DNA of 64,000 bases from Planctomycetota bacterium (GCA_016722065.1 JADKGX010000001.1:434001-498000), one strand, 5' to 3'; positions 15,740 through 24,805 are shown, counted from the stretch's first letter. Program-made: numbers and translations. The notes: generated by a model not told the origin, from the letters alone.

Positions 15740-18700
15740 ATGTCCGGACGCAATAAAGTCCTGATGATTTCGTTGGTCAGTCTTGTACTGCTTGGGCTTG
15801 GCGCCTGCTGGTTGCTGCTTGACCCGGATGCCGGCCGCAACCGCCCCGGTGCCAGCAGCAAGGCCCAGCGCAGCGAGGCCGCACAGATTTCCGACGACGA
15901 CATCGACCGCGCCAACAGGGGCCAGGACGGTCCTTCCGGTTCCGGCGGCGCTGACGCCGGGACGGTACGCGGAAGCAAAACAGCCGGCACTGGCGCCGGC
16001 AAAACCGGCGTCGATGGCGCCGAAGATCCGAAAACCGATCAGCCCGCTGACAGCGCGATTGACCCTGAAGAAGTAAACGCTGCGATTGCTGGCCACTTGC
16101 TGGTGCGCGTTACGGAACGCACCGAGGACCGCCCGCTGCCCGGATGCAACGTGTTCTTTCCGGTGCGCGGCAGCAAACTGGAGGCCGAGGGCGGCGACGT
16201 CAAAGTAGACGCTTCGCTTTCCGGCCTGCGCAAGCGCACCAACAAATTTGGGGCCTGTATCTGGAGTGCCGCTGAACTGGCCAAGCTGGCCGGCAAAGAG
16301 CCCGAAGACCCGGCACAAAAGGGCACCAGCGTGCTGGTGACCCAGACGGGCTATGCGGACCTGTTTGAACCGCTGGCGATTCCAGACCTTGCCAAGGGCG
16401 CCGAGGTCACACTCAAGATGTTCAGCGCCGTGCGTGTTACGGGCAAGGTACGTGAACGTCGCGGCGGCATCGTCAAGCACATCAAGCTGGATGTACTGCA
16501 GACCAGCGGCCAGGGCGCGGGCGCGCCCCAGAACCGCTTCACCGTGGAGGTAGACGGCATTGGCGAGTTCGCCATGAAAGTTGCCGACGCCTTTGTTTAC
16601 CGCTTTGAAGTCAAGGCCGCGGGCTATGCGGCCTATACGTCGCGCGACTTTGATTTCCGGCGCGACGAACGTGAAGTGTCGATCATTCTGGAACCCGCAC
16701 GCGGCATCAGCGGTGTCGTCAACGGCGCCGGCAAGCCTGTGGAGGGCGCAAAGGTCAGCGCGCCCAACGATGGCATGACGGTTTTCACCGACGCCGAAGG
16801 CAAGTTCGCCTTTGACATGGTGGCCGACCGCATCTGGACCAACGACGTGATGTTGCGTTTTTCGGCCAAAGGCTTTGCGCCACAGAACAAAAGCGTGCTG
16901 GCCAACGACCATGCTGTAAAGGTTGACCTGCTGGCCGAAGGCACGCTGGTGGCGCAAGTCGTCAACAGCAAGGGCGATCCCGTACCCGGCACTTCGGTCT
17001 CATGCACCTATATTGAAGGCCAGGCACGCTATCCTTACGACAACGAAATCAGCGATGAACAAGGCAAAGTGAAGTTCGGCGGCTTTGGTGAAGGCCGTGT
17101 CGTGCTGACGGCCAGCTTTGAAGACCTGGCCAGCGACCCGGTCGCACTGGACGTAAAGCCCGGCTTTGCAGCCGGCGAAGCCAAGCTGCTGCTGCGCACG
17201 GCAGCCACTGTAACTGGCCGCGTTACCAGCGGCGGCAGCCCGGTCATGGGTGCCACGGTGGCCCTGGACGGCAAGCCCGCGACATCCACAGATGCTGACG
17301 GCAACTACAGCCTGGGCGGCATGCAGCCCGGTGACCACACCGTCAAGATTCTCAACCAGTTCCCGATCAGCGACGAACAGATTCGGCAGTTGCCGGTGTT
17401 CACCACCGACGGCAAGTCGTTTTACTACTTGCCCGCGGAGCGCAAACTCAAGCTCAAGCTGGCCGCACAGGAAGTTGTAGATTTTGACTGCCAGGCCTTT
17501 GACGCCAAGGTAGACCGCAAAATCACCGTCAAGATCAGCACCCAGCCGCGTGAAGCCGTGACCGGCGTGCAGGTGACCGTAAAGCCGATTCTGGGTGCGC
17601 CGCCAGCGGGCGTGGAAGCCCCCAAGACAATGCTGATTGCGCTGGACATGCCTGAGGGTTCCAAGGACCTGGCCCTGAGCCTGCTGGACGGCGTAACCTA
17701 CGAGTTATCGCTTGTGCACAACCGCTACTTCACCGCGACCTTGAGCCCGTCGGCCCTGGCAGGTGTGCCAGACGGCGGCAGCATTGAAGTGACGCTGGAG
17801 CGCGCCTTTATCATCAAAGGCTACGTCAAAGACAGCGAGGGCAACGGGCTGGAAAACGTGGGCCTGAGCAAGGACCGCAACAACCCCTGGGCCCAGGGCG
17901 CGACAACCGACATTCACGGCTACTTCGAGTTCGGCCAACTGCGCGAAGACAGCTATCTGATCACGGCCTTCAAGACGGCCTACTACCAGGAAAAGGTCGA
18001 GGTCAAAATTGAAGGCCGCGACCCGGAACCGCTGGAAATCAAGCTGGTCGGCGCCAACGAAATCCGCATTGTCGTCAAGGACGGCGGCACACCCCAGGCT
18101 GGCGCGCACATTCTGATTTACCGCAACGATGCCGAGGGCGAGAACCCCGACGACTACAAGCGCCCCTTTGACATTGGCACCACCGACGCCAACGGCGAAA
18201 AATACATCAACTTCCACTGGATCCGGAACTACCAGATTGTGGCCACCCTGGGCGGGAAGATCGCCTACACCAACTTCAACAACGTGGCCGAAGTGCCCGA
18301 ACGCGAAGTGGTCATTGACCTCGAGACGGCCTTCACCCTGAAGGGTTCTGTGATAGACGCGGACAGCCAGGTTGCGCTTTCGGGCGTCACAATCCGGGCC
18401 CACGCGGCTGGTGGCGGCGCAGCCGGGCTGGAGGGCAATTTCTTTCAGGTTGAGACCGACAGCGCGGGCAATTTTTCGGCCAGCGTTCCTTCGGGTAACT
18501 TCTGGTTCTATGTGCCGCAGACGGCGTCGCACAAGGCACTCAGCACCCAGGGCAGCAACGTGCCCGCCGGGGCAAGTAACATCGTGCTGCAAGTGGTGGT
18601 TCGCGACGACATTCAGGGTAACTACGCCCAGATCATCGGCTTCACGACCCCGACCCAAATGGTCGCGGGCCAGCCCTATGAAGTGGAAGTACAGGTCAAA

Positions 18701-18982
18701 AACATGGGCAGCACGACCTGGAGCAGCGCCGGCCAGCAACCCTGGCGCCTGGGCAGCCAGGCCCCCCGCGACAATACCCGCTGGGGCATGGGGCGCGTGC
18801 CGATTGCCGATGGCATAGAAGTCGCCCCCAAGCAGACCTACACCTTCCGCTTTACCGTCACCGCGCCCACCAAGGCCGGCACCTATGACATGCAGTGGCA
18901 GATGGTGCAGGACGGCAAAGAGTGGTTCGGGCAGGTCACGCAAAAACTCCAGGTCACGGTTACGCCGGCCGATCCGGGCTAA
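15740..18982 (+). CDS. Large exported protein with repeated carboxypeptidase-regulatory/Ig-like domains and a C-terminal NBR1-type Ig domain
   Basis: 1080 aa. The N-terminus (MSGRNKVLMISLVSLVLLGLG, then AC at 22-23) is a signal anchor or lipoprotein signal, with LGAC as a possible lipobox. A low-complexity linker to about residue 110 follows. The body is a chain of beta-sandwich modules of the carboxypeptidase regulatory-like type, recognisable by recurring VxGxVxxxxGxPVxGAxV...TDADGxFxF patterns (e.g. VTGRVTSGGSPVMGATV and GSVIDADSQVALSGVTI). The last ~105 residues (from about 974) match the NBR1-like Ig domain: GQPYEVEVQVKNMGSTTW, then paired Trp and a FTVTAPTKAGTYDMQWQM segment. It probably acts on the cell surface or in the periplasm. 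The partner is unknown. Confidence 0.85.
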   Translation: MSGRNKVLMISLVSLVLLGLGACWLLLDPDAGRNRPGASSKAQRSEAAQISDDDIDRANRGQDGPSGSGGADAGTVRGSKTAGTGAGKTGVDGAEDPKTDQPADSAIDPEEVNAAIAGHLLVRVTERTEDRPLPGCNVFFPVRGSKLEAEGGDVKVDASLSGLRKRTNKFGACIWSAAELAKLAGKEPEDPAQKGTSVLVTQTGYADLFEPLAIPDLAKGAEVTLKMFSAVRVTGKVRERRGGIVKHIKLDVLQTSGQGAGAPQNRFTVEVDGIGEFAMKVADAFVYRFEVKAAGYAAYTSRDFDFRRDEREVSIILEPARGISGVVNGAGKPVEGAKVSAPNDGMTVFTDAEGKFAFDMVADRIWTNDVMLRFSAKGFAPQNKSVLANDHAVKVDLLAEGTLVAQVVNSKGDPVPGTSVSCTYIEGQARYPYDNEISDEQGKVKFGGFGEGRVVLTASFEDLASDPVALDVKPGFAAGEAKLLLRTAATVTGRVTSGGSPVMGATVALDGKPATSTDADGNYSLGGMQPGDHTVKILNQFPISDEQIRQLPVFTTDGKSFYYLPAERKLKLKLAAQEVVDFDCQAFDAKVDRKITVKISTQPREAVTGVQVTVKPILGAPPAGVEAPKTMLIALDMPEGSKDLALSLLDGVTYELSLVHNRYFTATLSPSALAGVPDGGSIEVTLERAFIIKGYVKDSEGNGLENVGLSKDRNNPWAQGATTDIHGYFEFGQLREDSYLITAFKTAYYQEKVEVKIEGRDPEPLEIKLVGANEIRIVVKDGGTPQAGAHILIYRNDAEGENPDDYKRPFDIGTTDANGEKYINFHWIRNYQIVATLGGKIAYTNFNNVAEVPEREVVIDLETAFTLKGSVIDADSQVALSGVTIRAHAAGGGAAGLEGNFFQVETDSAGNFSASVPSGNFWFYVPQTASHKALSTQGSNVPAGASNIVLQVVVRDDIQGNYAQIIGFTTPTQMVAGQPYEVEVQVKNMGSTTWSSAGQQPWRLGSQAPRDNTRWGMGRVPIADGIEVAPKQTYTFRFTVTAPTKAGTYDMQWQMVQDGKEWFGQVTQKLQVTVTPADPG

Positions 18983-19000
18983 TGGCGGGCTATGCGACAC

Positions 19001-19031
19001 ACCCCGTACTGGCCCTCCAGCACGGGGTTTT
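19001..19031 (+). terminator. Rho-independent terminator after the multi-Ig protein gene
   Basis: A 7-bp stem accccgt/acggggt (19001-19007 with 19022-19028) with an inner ctgg/ccag stem is followed by TTTT. It starts 18 nt after the stop. Confidence 0.65.
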
Positions 19032-19144
19032 GGCATGCCGCCACAACCGGCCCGGCCATCCACAGCCAGCCTTGGCGCGAGGGTTGCGCCCCCTGCTGCT
19101 TCAAGGCATATTCCCGCCCGCGGCTACCGCCGCTGGGGACGTGA

Positions 19145-20725
19145 ATGTTCTTCGATTTCGAGATTTACCTGCCTGTGGTGTGGCTGCTGGTTGCAGCCGG
19201 CCTGGTGATGCTGATTGACCTCTTCAGCGAAGAGGCGGAACGCTCGCGCATGTTTGCCTTCTTTTCGGCGCTGGGCGGCGTGCTGCTTTCGTTTGTCTCC
19301 ATGAACCCCTACTGGGATGCCCCGGCCCGCGAAGTCATGCGCGGCGCGATGCTGGTTGACCAGTTCAGCACGTACCTCAATGTCGCCATTCTGGTGGGCA
19401 CCACGATTTCGATGTTCGCCAGCCTGAGCTATGTGCGGCGCATTGGCGTCAACCTGGCCGACTTTCTGGTCACGTTGTTGCTGGCGGCCAGCGGCATGCT
19501 GCTGCTGACCACCGCCAACGACCTGATCATGGTGTTTTTGAGCATCGAGTTGCTCAGCTTCTGTGTCTATGTGCTTACCGGCATGCATGGCCGCTCTGGC
19601 CGCAGTGCCGAGGCCGCCATGAAGTACTTCATCATGGGTGCCTTTGCCACGGGCTTCATGATTCTGGGCATGGCATCGCTGTATGGCGTGACGGGCGAGT
19701 TGCAACTGCGCCCGATTGGCGAAAAGCTTGCCCAGATCTACCAGGCCCACGATGGTTCTGACGTCATGGCAACGCTGGGCATGGGCGTAATCCTGATTGC
19801 CTTTGCCTTCAAGGTTGGCGCGGTGCCCTTTCACAGTTGGGTTCCGGATGCCTACGAAGGCGCACCCACCACGGTTACCGGCTTCATGGCCGTGGCCGTC
19901 AAGACGGCGGCCTTTGGGGCGTTGATCCGGCTGGCGGTGGTTACGTTCCCAGCATCCAACCCCGCCATCCCGCACGGCTTTTTTGGTGACTTGGGGTTTG
20001 CGGGTTGGGCGCTTTGGGTGCTCAGCGCAGCCAGCATGATCTTTGGCAACTGGTTCGCCATCAGCCAGCGCAACGTCAAGCGCATGCTGGCCTACAGCAG
20101 TATTGCCCACTCGGGTTACATTTTGATGGGCCTTGCTGCGGCTGGCGGCGGGCACGGCATTGCCGGCGGCGAGGTCTACGCCGCGATTCTGTACTACCTG
20201 CTTTCCTACACACTGATGACCAGCGGCGCCTTTGCCATGCTGGTGTACGCCAGCAGCGGCGGCAAAGATGTTGAAAGCATCGACGACCTGCGCGGTCTTG
20301 CATGGAAGAAGCCAGCCGTGGGCATTGGCATGGCCATCTTCATGTTCAGCATGGCAGGCATTCCCTTGACCAGCGGTTTCATGGGCAAGTACTTCCTGTT
20401 CACGGAAACCATCCAGGCCGGCGGGCGGTACACGACACTGGCAATCATTGGCATCTGCACCAGTATTGTTGGCGCGTACTACTATCTGCGCGTCGTGGCG
20501 GTGACTTATTTCCGCGAGCCCGACGACCGCCCCGTGGCCGGGCGTGAGGACTGGGGCCTGAAATTTGCCCTGGCACTTACCGTGTTCGGCACGCTGTTTC
20601 TGGGCGTGTTTCCGCAAGGCTTCTACGACGCCGCCCGCGACAGCGTAAAGGGTCTGCGCGCCGAACAGGCACGGCCCGTGGCTGACAAACCAGCCGACCC
20701 CAAGGCCGTGGCCCAAAAGCCATAA
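19145..20725 (+). CDS. nuoN: NADH-quinone oxidoreductase subunit N, stand-alone
   Basis: 526 aa. An antiporter-like membrane subunit of respiratory complex I with about 14 membrane helices. It is recognisable by the segments MKYFIMGAFATGFMILG, FAFKVGAVPFHSWVPDAYEGAPTTVT (with the conserved lysine and H-x-W) and NVKRMLAYSSIAHSGYILMG. N rather than L or M is chosen from the length and the VPDAYEGAPTTVTGFMA variant. The last ~40 residues are a polar tail rich in Ala and Pro. Unusually, no other nuo gene is adjacent: a terminator precedes it and a DinB-like gene follows after 3 nt. The rest of the complex must be elsewhere. Confidence 0.93.
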   Translation: MFFDFEIYLPVVWLLVAAGLVMLIDLFSEEAERSRMFAFFSALGGVLLSFVSMNPYWDAPAREVMRGAMLVDQFSTYLNVAILVGTTISMFASLSYVRRIGVNLADFLVTLLLAASGMLLLTTANDLIMVFLSIELLSFCVYVLTGMHGRSGRSAEAAMKYFIMGAFATGFMILGMASLYGVTGELQLRPIGEKLAQIYQAHDGSDVMATLGMGVILIAFAFKVGAVPFHSWVPDAYEGAPTTVTGFMAVAVKTAAFGALIRLAVVTFPASNPAIPHGFFGDLGFAGWALWVLSAASMIFGNWFAISQRNVKRMLAYSSIAHSGYILMGLAAAGGGHGIAGGEVYAAILYYLLSYTLMTSGAFAMLVYASSGGKDVESIDDLRGLAWKKPAVGIGMAIFMFSMAGIPLTSGFMGKYFLFTETIQAGGRYTTLAIIGICTSIVGAYYYLRVVAVTYFREPDDRPVAGREDWGLKFALALTVFGTLFLGVFPQGFYDAARDSVKGLRAEQARPVADKPADPKAVAQKP

Positions 20726-20728
20726 GCC

Positions 20729-21274
20729 ATGGCCGACACCACGCCAGACCTGGAAGTCATCAAGTATCCGATTGGAAGATTCCACTTTGACGCCACTCAG
20801 GCGCCGAAGCTGCATGCCCAATGGCTGCAACAGTTGCAGGCGCTGCCGGCAGATGTCGCAAAGGCCGTGGCGGGCTTGAATGACAACCAACTGGACACAG
20901 CCTATCGCGACGGTGGATGGACACTGCGCCAGGTGGTTCATCATCTGGCCGACAGCCACATGAACAGCTACATCCGCATGCGCCTGGCGCTGACGGAAAC
21001 GCTGCCAGTGGTCAAGCCCTACGACGAAAACGCCTGGGCCGAACTGCCCGACGCGAGGCGTGGGCCGATTGCCCCCTCGTTGCAGATCTTGACCGGCGTG
21101 CACGCCCGCTGGGTGGCCCTGCTGCAAACCCTGCCCGGAGCAGATTTTGCCCGCGAGTTTGACCACCCCCAAAGCGGCCGGCACAGCCTTGCCTGGGCGC
21201 TGGCACACTATGCCTGGCACGGAAGGCAGCACTGCGCGCACATTGCGGGTCTGCGAGGGCGGCTGGGGTGGTAA
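20729..21274 (+). CDS. DinB/YfiT-family putative metal-dependent hydrolase
   Basis: 181 aa. The DinB-like four-helix bundle of the YfiT/BstA branch is shown by YPIGRF near the start, the motif QVVHHLADSHMNSYIRMRLALTE (histidines at 71, 72 and 77) and AWHGRQHCAH (histidines at 164, 168 and 171), which carry the metal ligands of the family. Some relatives transfer bacillithiol or other thiols; the substrate here is unknown. It starts 3 nt after nuoN and is probably co-transcribed with it, without an obvious functional link. Confidence 0.88.
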   Translation: MADTTPDLEVIKYPIGRFHFDATQAPKLHAQWLQQLQALPADVAKAVAGLNDNQLDTAYRDGGWTLRQVVHHLADSHMNSYIRMRLALTETLPVVKPYDENAWAELPDARRGPIAPSLQILTGVHARWVALLQTLPGADFAREFDHPQSGRHSLAWALAHYAWHGRQHCAHIAGLRGRLGW

Positions 21275-21348
21275 TCGCGCCAACCCCAAATCCTAATCAC
21301 GCCCGGCAGGCTGCGCAAAGACGGGCGTGCGCGGGCGTGCCCCGTTAC

Positions 21349-21365
21349 TACAATCGCGCCGGAGG
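21349..21365 (+). promoter_or_regulatory. -10 element and ribosome binding site deciding a TTG start
   Basis: TACAAT at 21349-21354 and GGAGG at 21361-21365, five nt before TTG 21371. If the -10 is used, the transcript leader is only about 10 nt. Confidence 0.5.
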
Positions 21366-21370
21366 TTCAC

Positions 21371-21976
21371 TTGGGGTTCTTCCAACGCATCCTTGGCAAA
21401 GACAAGCCCGACGCTGGCGGCGCCGTGCGCACTTCCAAGAGTGATCCCTTGATCAAGCCCGCAGGGCCAGGTGCCTCTTCTGGGCCTTCTGCGCTGCCGG
21501 GTGCCACGCCGGGGGCTGCGCCTGCCGCTGGTGCCGGCCTGCCGCCGCCAGGGTCGCAGCCGCCAGGCATGCCCCCGGGCGCCGAGAAGAAGGGCCTGCT
21601 GCGCAAGTTCGAAAGCAACGTGCGCCGCGCTGTCGACGGCTACGTCGACAAAAAAGCCGGCGCGCTGCTGGACGACGCCACCAAACGGGCCGAAGACTTC
21701 CGGCAGGAAACACTCGACCTTGTGCAGTCCCAGGCCATGCAGATTCTGGACATCACAGAACAGCGCCTCGACACCAAGCTGCAGGAAATTGAAACCCTGC
21801 TGGAAGCACGCCTGCAGGCGGAGCTTCGCATGCGGCTTCGGGCGTTGATCTGGACGCTGGCGTTTGTGCTGTTGATGGCCATCATCAGCGTGGCCTATGT
21901 ATGGATCAAGCGCAGCGCCGGCCTGGAAAACGCGCCCGGCAACGCGGCGGCCTCGGCCCGTGAATTGCGCCGTTGA
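21371..21976 (+). CDS. Coiled-coil membrane protein of unknown function
   Basis: 201 aa, TTG start set by GGAGG five nt upstream. The N-terminus (MGFFQRILGKDKPDAGG) is followed by a Pro/Gly/Ala-rich linker (about 25-70). Next come a long amphipathic, probably coiled-coil stretch (about 73-155, including DFRQETLDLVQSQAMQILDI and EIETLLEARLQAEL) and one membrane helix (about 158-178, LIWTLAFVLLMAIISVAYVW). A short C-terminus ends the protein. No family is recognised. Topology is probably N-in with the coiled coil in the cytoplasm. Confidence 0.8.
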   Translation: MGFFQRILGKDKPDAGGAVRTSKSDPLIKPAGPGASSGPSALPGATPGAAPAAGAGLPPPGSQPPGMPPGAEKKGLLRKFESNVRRAVDGYVDKKAGALLDDATKRAEDFRQETLDLVQSQAMQILDITEQRLDTKLQEIETLLEARLQAELRMRLRALIWTLAFVLLMAIISVAYVWIKRSAGLENAPGNAAASARELRR

Positions 21977-22055
21977 TTCGCCAATCACCCCGCTAAAAAC
22001 AGCACCGGCCCGCAAGGGCCGACAGCGATTCAACGGCTTCGTCAGGGTGAAAAGA

Positions 22056-22087
22056 AAGCAGGCGACGGGGGGGCTTGTCGCCTGCTT
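22056..22087 (-). terminator. Terminator of the 79-aa gene
   Basis: An 11-bp perfect stem (22056-22066 with 22077-22087) with a 10-nt loop. On the minus strand it is followed by TCTTTTC, and it lies about 90 nt after the stop at 22180. Confidence 0.6.
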
Positions 22088-22179
22088 CAGGTGGCGCGGG
22101 CCAATCGGGGGGATCAGGCCGCAACGCCAGCACTTCTACTACGGATCAAACACCCGTTGGTGGCGGGTTATTCCGCAGC

Positions 22180-22419
22180 TCAAGCTGCACGGGGCAGCTT
22201 CATCAACTGTGTTGGCTCGACCCAATAGGACATGTCCGGGCCCTCCGATGCGACCATCTGCACGTAAAGGCTTTCCGGCCCGAGTTCCGGGCAGTGGTCA
22301 AGGATCAGGCATTCCACGCCGGTGTTCAAATCGACGGCGCGGTCGCCCAGGTGTACGCGCTGCTGGTAAGCGTCAACAACGTTGTCCCGCAGCAACGAGC
22401 GTGTGAGTATTTTTGTCAT
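22180..22419 (-). CDS. Small protein of unknown function, 79 aa
   Basis: 79 aa, beginning MTKILTRSLLRDNVVDAYQQ. A GGAGG Shine-Dalgarno lies nine nt before the ATG and a strong terminator lies downstream at 22056-22087, which together argue that it is real. It looks soluble, with a mixed alpha/beta composition and three tyrosines. I recognise no domain. It is isolated: the plus-strand coiled-coil gene ends on one side, and a 460-bp gap lies on the other. Confidence 0.55.
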   Translation of the reverse strand: MTKILTRSLLRDNVVDAYQQRVHLGDRAVDLNTGVECLILDHCPELGPESLYVQMVASEGPDMSYWVEPTQLMKLPRAA

Positions 22420-22879
22420 GGCAAGTTTCCTCCGCCGGCGACAACACGTCGCCGTCCTTTCGGCCCCGTTGGGCCGTGGTGATGTTGGGGTTTGAACAGG
22501 TGCCTGGTGTTTGCGCCTGTTCGGGGCCGTTCCTCAAGACCCCTGGGGCTACATGCCCCGTTAAACGTCCGGTTCGCGGGAAAGTTTCGGGAAATCCGGC
22601 CAGCTTTGCATCAAAGCCCGGCGTGATTTCTGCAAATCCCTGCGTGCCTCCGTTGTACTGCCGTCTACTTTCTGTCCGTTGATTCGGCATTGCGACATGC
22701 CGATTTCAGCTATCTGAATGACCGTTCCGGCCTGGCCCGGGTTCCACCTTTTCTGGCGGCTGCTGCCAATCCACAATCCCGGCGCTTCCTTTGTATAAAC
22801 GCACAGCTTCACAAAGCCTGCTACACTTCGCCGCCGCGTTTCTTTCCATCACCGCTTACTACCGTTCCTGGTACCGTTC
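22420..22879. other. 460-bp gap with several small hairpins; no supported gene
   Basis: It lies between the 79-aa gene (minus) and the M16-family gene (plus). It contains ggggc/gcccc (about 22545-22560), gaacagg/cctgttc (about 22495-22525) and tcggcat/atgccga (about 22684-22705) hairpins. An open frame on the minus strand at 22561-22698 (45 codons from ATG) ends right at the ggggc hairpin, but it has no ribosome binding site. A TACACT at 22822-22827 could be a -10 for the M16 gene. I cannot assign the rest. Confidence 0.4.
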
Positions 22880-24172
22880 ATGTCTGCCAGCCATTACCGC
22901 GAATTCCTCTCGACTGCTGTCGCGCCCGGAATCCGCCTGTTTGCACTGCCGACCGATCGCTTCAAGACCGTGCGCGTGCGCGTGTTTCTGTGCGACGCCC
23001 TGCGCCCCGTAGATGCCACGCGCAACTCGCTGCTGGCCTACGTGCTGCGCGCCGGAAGCCAGCAATACCCTTCGCGCCGCGACCTGGCCCGCGCCTGCGA
23101 AGACCTGTATGGCGCCAGTGTCAGCGTGGGTGTCACCCGCTTTGGCGACGTCCAGGCCCTTGCTGCCAGCGCCGAGTTTCCGGCCGATCGTTTTCTGCCC
23201 AAAGGCAGCGATGAGCTTCACGGGGTGCTCGATCTCCTCAGTGGCATGATTTTACGACCTGCACTTGAACCTGCAGGCACAGGCAGCACTTTGCGTGCCG
23301 AGACCGTGACCCAGGAAAAAGACCAACTTCGCAACGAACTGCAGGGCATGCGCGACGAAAAACCCGCCTGGGCCGCATGGCTAGCCTCACAAAGGATTTA
23401 CGCCGGAACGCCAGGCGCAATTGCAGAACAAGGGCGCATCGAAGACCTGCCCGCGATCGACGGCCCTGCCCTTTTGGCGCGTCACCAGTTGCTGTTGCGT
23501 AACGCCCGAATGTTCGCTTTCGTTACGGGCCCCGTAGACCCCGAAAAAGGACTGGCCGCCTTGGCCAAACACCTGGCATTGCCCAGGGGCAAACGCCAGA
23601 CATTGCCCCTGGCCAAGCCGCTTGCGGCACGCAAGACCGTCAGCCGTGGCCGGGTGCGCGAAAAAACCGAACAAACTCACCTGATTTCGGCCTGGTCTGG
23701 CGCTCCGCTTTACGGCACGCCCGCCTTTGCGCCCATGCTGTTTGCCGATGGCATCTTTGGCGGGTTCAGCTTTTCGCGCCTGTTCAAGATTGTGCGCGAA
23801 ACCCACGGCTTGGCCTATGCTGTTTCCAGCCACTTCGGGCGCTCACGCGGTGTCATGATTGCCCAGGCCGCCGTGGACCCCGGCAAAGCCGATCAAGCCG
23901 CCAAACTGATTCGCAGCGAGTTTGCACGCCTGGCCAAGGGCGGCTTCACCGCCGAAGAATTTTCCGCCTGCCGCGACAGCCTGATTGAGGCCCGGCGCAG
24001 CGCCTGGGATTCGCCCTCGGCCAGAGTCATGGATTGCATGTTGCAGGCCACCATGGGCTTCAAGCAGACGCCTGAACAACAATTGAAGGCGATTCGTGCG
24101 GTCAAACCCGCGCAGGTAATGGCGGTGCTGAAGAAGCTGAAGCCGCACACCGAGTTCCGGTACGGCACATGA
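22880..24172 (+). CDS. M16-peptidase-fold protein, YfmF type, without the zinc motif
   Basis: 430 aa. It matches the M16/insulinase fold by the pattern of its two half-domains: RVRVFLCDALRPVDATRNSLLAYVLRAGS near the N-terminus and IFGGFSFSRLFKIVRETHGLAYAVSSHF at about 290-320. The HxxEH zinc site of active M16 peptidases is absent from the N-terminal half. This fits the YfmF branch, usually paired with an active YfmH. Here no YfmH lies next to it. By family it is non-catalytic on its own. It converges with the macro-domain gene, the stops being 10 nt apart. Confidence 0.8.
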   Translation: MSASHYREFLSTAVAPGIRLFALPTDRFKTVRVRVFLCDALRPVDATRNSLLAYVLRAGSQQYPSRRDLARACEDLYGASVSVGVTRFGDVQALAASAEFPADRFLPKGSDELHGVLDLLSGMILRPALEPAGTGSTLRAETVTQEKDQLRNELQGMRDEKPAWAAWLASQRIYAGTPGAIAEQGRIEDLPAIDGPALLARHQLLLRNARMFAFVTGPVDPEKGLAALAKHLALPRGKRQTLPLAKPLAARKTVSRGRVREKTEQTHLISAWSGAPLYGTPAFAPMLFADGIFGGFSFSRLFKIVRETHGLAYAVSSHFGRSRGVMIAQAAVDPGKADQAAKLIRSEFARLAKGGFTAEEFSACRDSLIEARRSAWDSPSARVMDCMLQATMGFKQTPEQQLKAIRAVKPAQVMAVLKKLKPHTEFRYGT

Positions 24173-24182
24173 TTCGTCAGGT

Positions 24183-24740
24183 CTAGCCAAACCGCCGCCG
24201 GGCTTCCCGTTCGAACACGCGGGCTGTGGGCTCGTCATTGTTGCACAGCCGGATGGTTCCCAGTGACGTTTCGTTGGCTTGATCCAGCCATTGTTCGATT
24301 TCGTCAAACAACGTGCCCGCGCACAGTTCCTTCGGAAAGCCAAACACGCCGCTGCTGATCGCAGGCAGGGACAGGCTGGCAAGCTTGTGTTGCCGGCACA
24401 GGTCCAGCACCGCGCGCACCGCGCTGGCCAGTTTCGCCACTTCGTCGCCGCTGCCCCACACCGGCCCCACGGCATGAATCACGTGCCGGGCCAGCATGTT
24501 GCCAGCGCCCGTGATGACAGCCTGGCCGGCTTTGAGAGGCCCCTGTGCCGCCACAATCGCGTCGCACTGGGCCTGGATCTCGGCGCCGCCTGCCCGTCGG
24601 ATCGCCCCTGCCACGCCGCTGCCCAGCTTCAGGCGCTCGTTGGCTGCGTTCACGACGGCATCCACACTTTCGGTGGTGATGTCGGCCTGAACAACGGCAA
24701 TGTCACAGCCCTTCACTTTCCGCTGCCAAAGCTGGGTCAT
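24183..24740 (-). CDS. Macro-domain ADP-ribose-binding protein
   Basis: 185 aa. A single macro domain: ADITTESVDAVVNAANERLKLGSGVAGAIRRAGG carries the conserved NAAN and the glycine-rich loop, followed by HAVGPVW and the phosphate loop PAISSGVFGFP. MacroD-type members bind or remove ADP-ribose from proteins or O-acetyl-ADP-ribose. The ATG at 24740 is chosen because GGGGAAAG lies upstream. It is divergent from the aminotransferase gene, with 65 nt between the starts. Confidence 0.92.
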   Translation of the reverse strand: MTQLWQRKVKGCDIAVVQADITTESVDAVVNAANERLKLGSGVAGAIRRAGGAEIQAQCDAIVAAQGPLKAGQAVITGAGNMLARHVIHAVGPVWGSGDEVAKLASAVRAVLDLCRQHKLASLSLPAISSGVFGFPKELCAGTLFDEIEQWLDQANETSLGTIRLCNNDEPTARVFEREARRRFG

Positions 24741-24764
24741 GCTTTCCCCGCGCCGCAGTTTCCC

Positions 24765-24770
24765 TACAAT
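24765..24770 (+). promoter_or_regulatory. Putative -10 element of the aminotransferase gene
   Basis: TACAAT, 35 nt before the ATG at 24806. Confidence 0.4.
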
Positions 24771-24805
24771 CCCGGCGACGCGCGACTTCGCAGCCCGGAG
24801 AATCA

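Noticed and set aside
19124..21289. A 721-aa open frame on the minus strand opposite nuoN and the DinB-like gene
   Set aside because: It is antisense to a convincing membrane protein with conserved motifs, spans two genes, and its composition is that of a reversed GC-rich gene.
22561..22698. A 45-codon minus-strand frame ending at a hairpin
   Set aside because: It has no ribosome binding site and no similarity I recognise; a chance frame is as likely.
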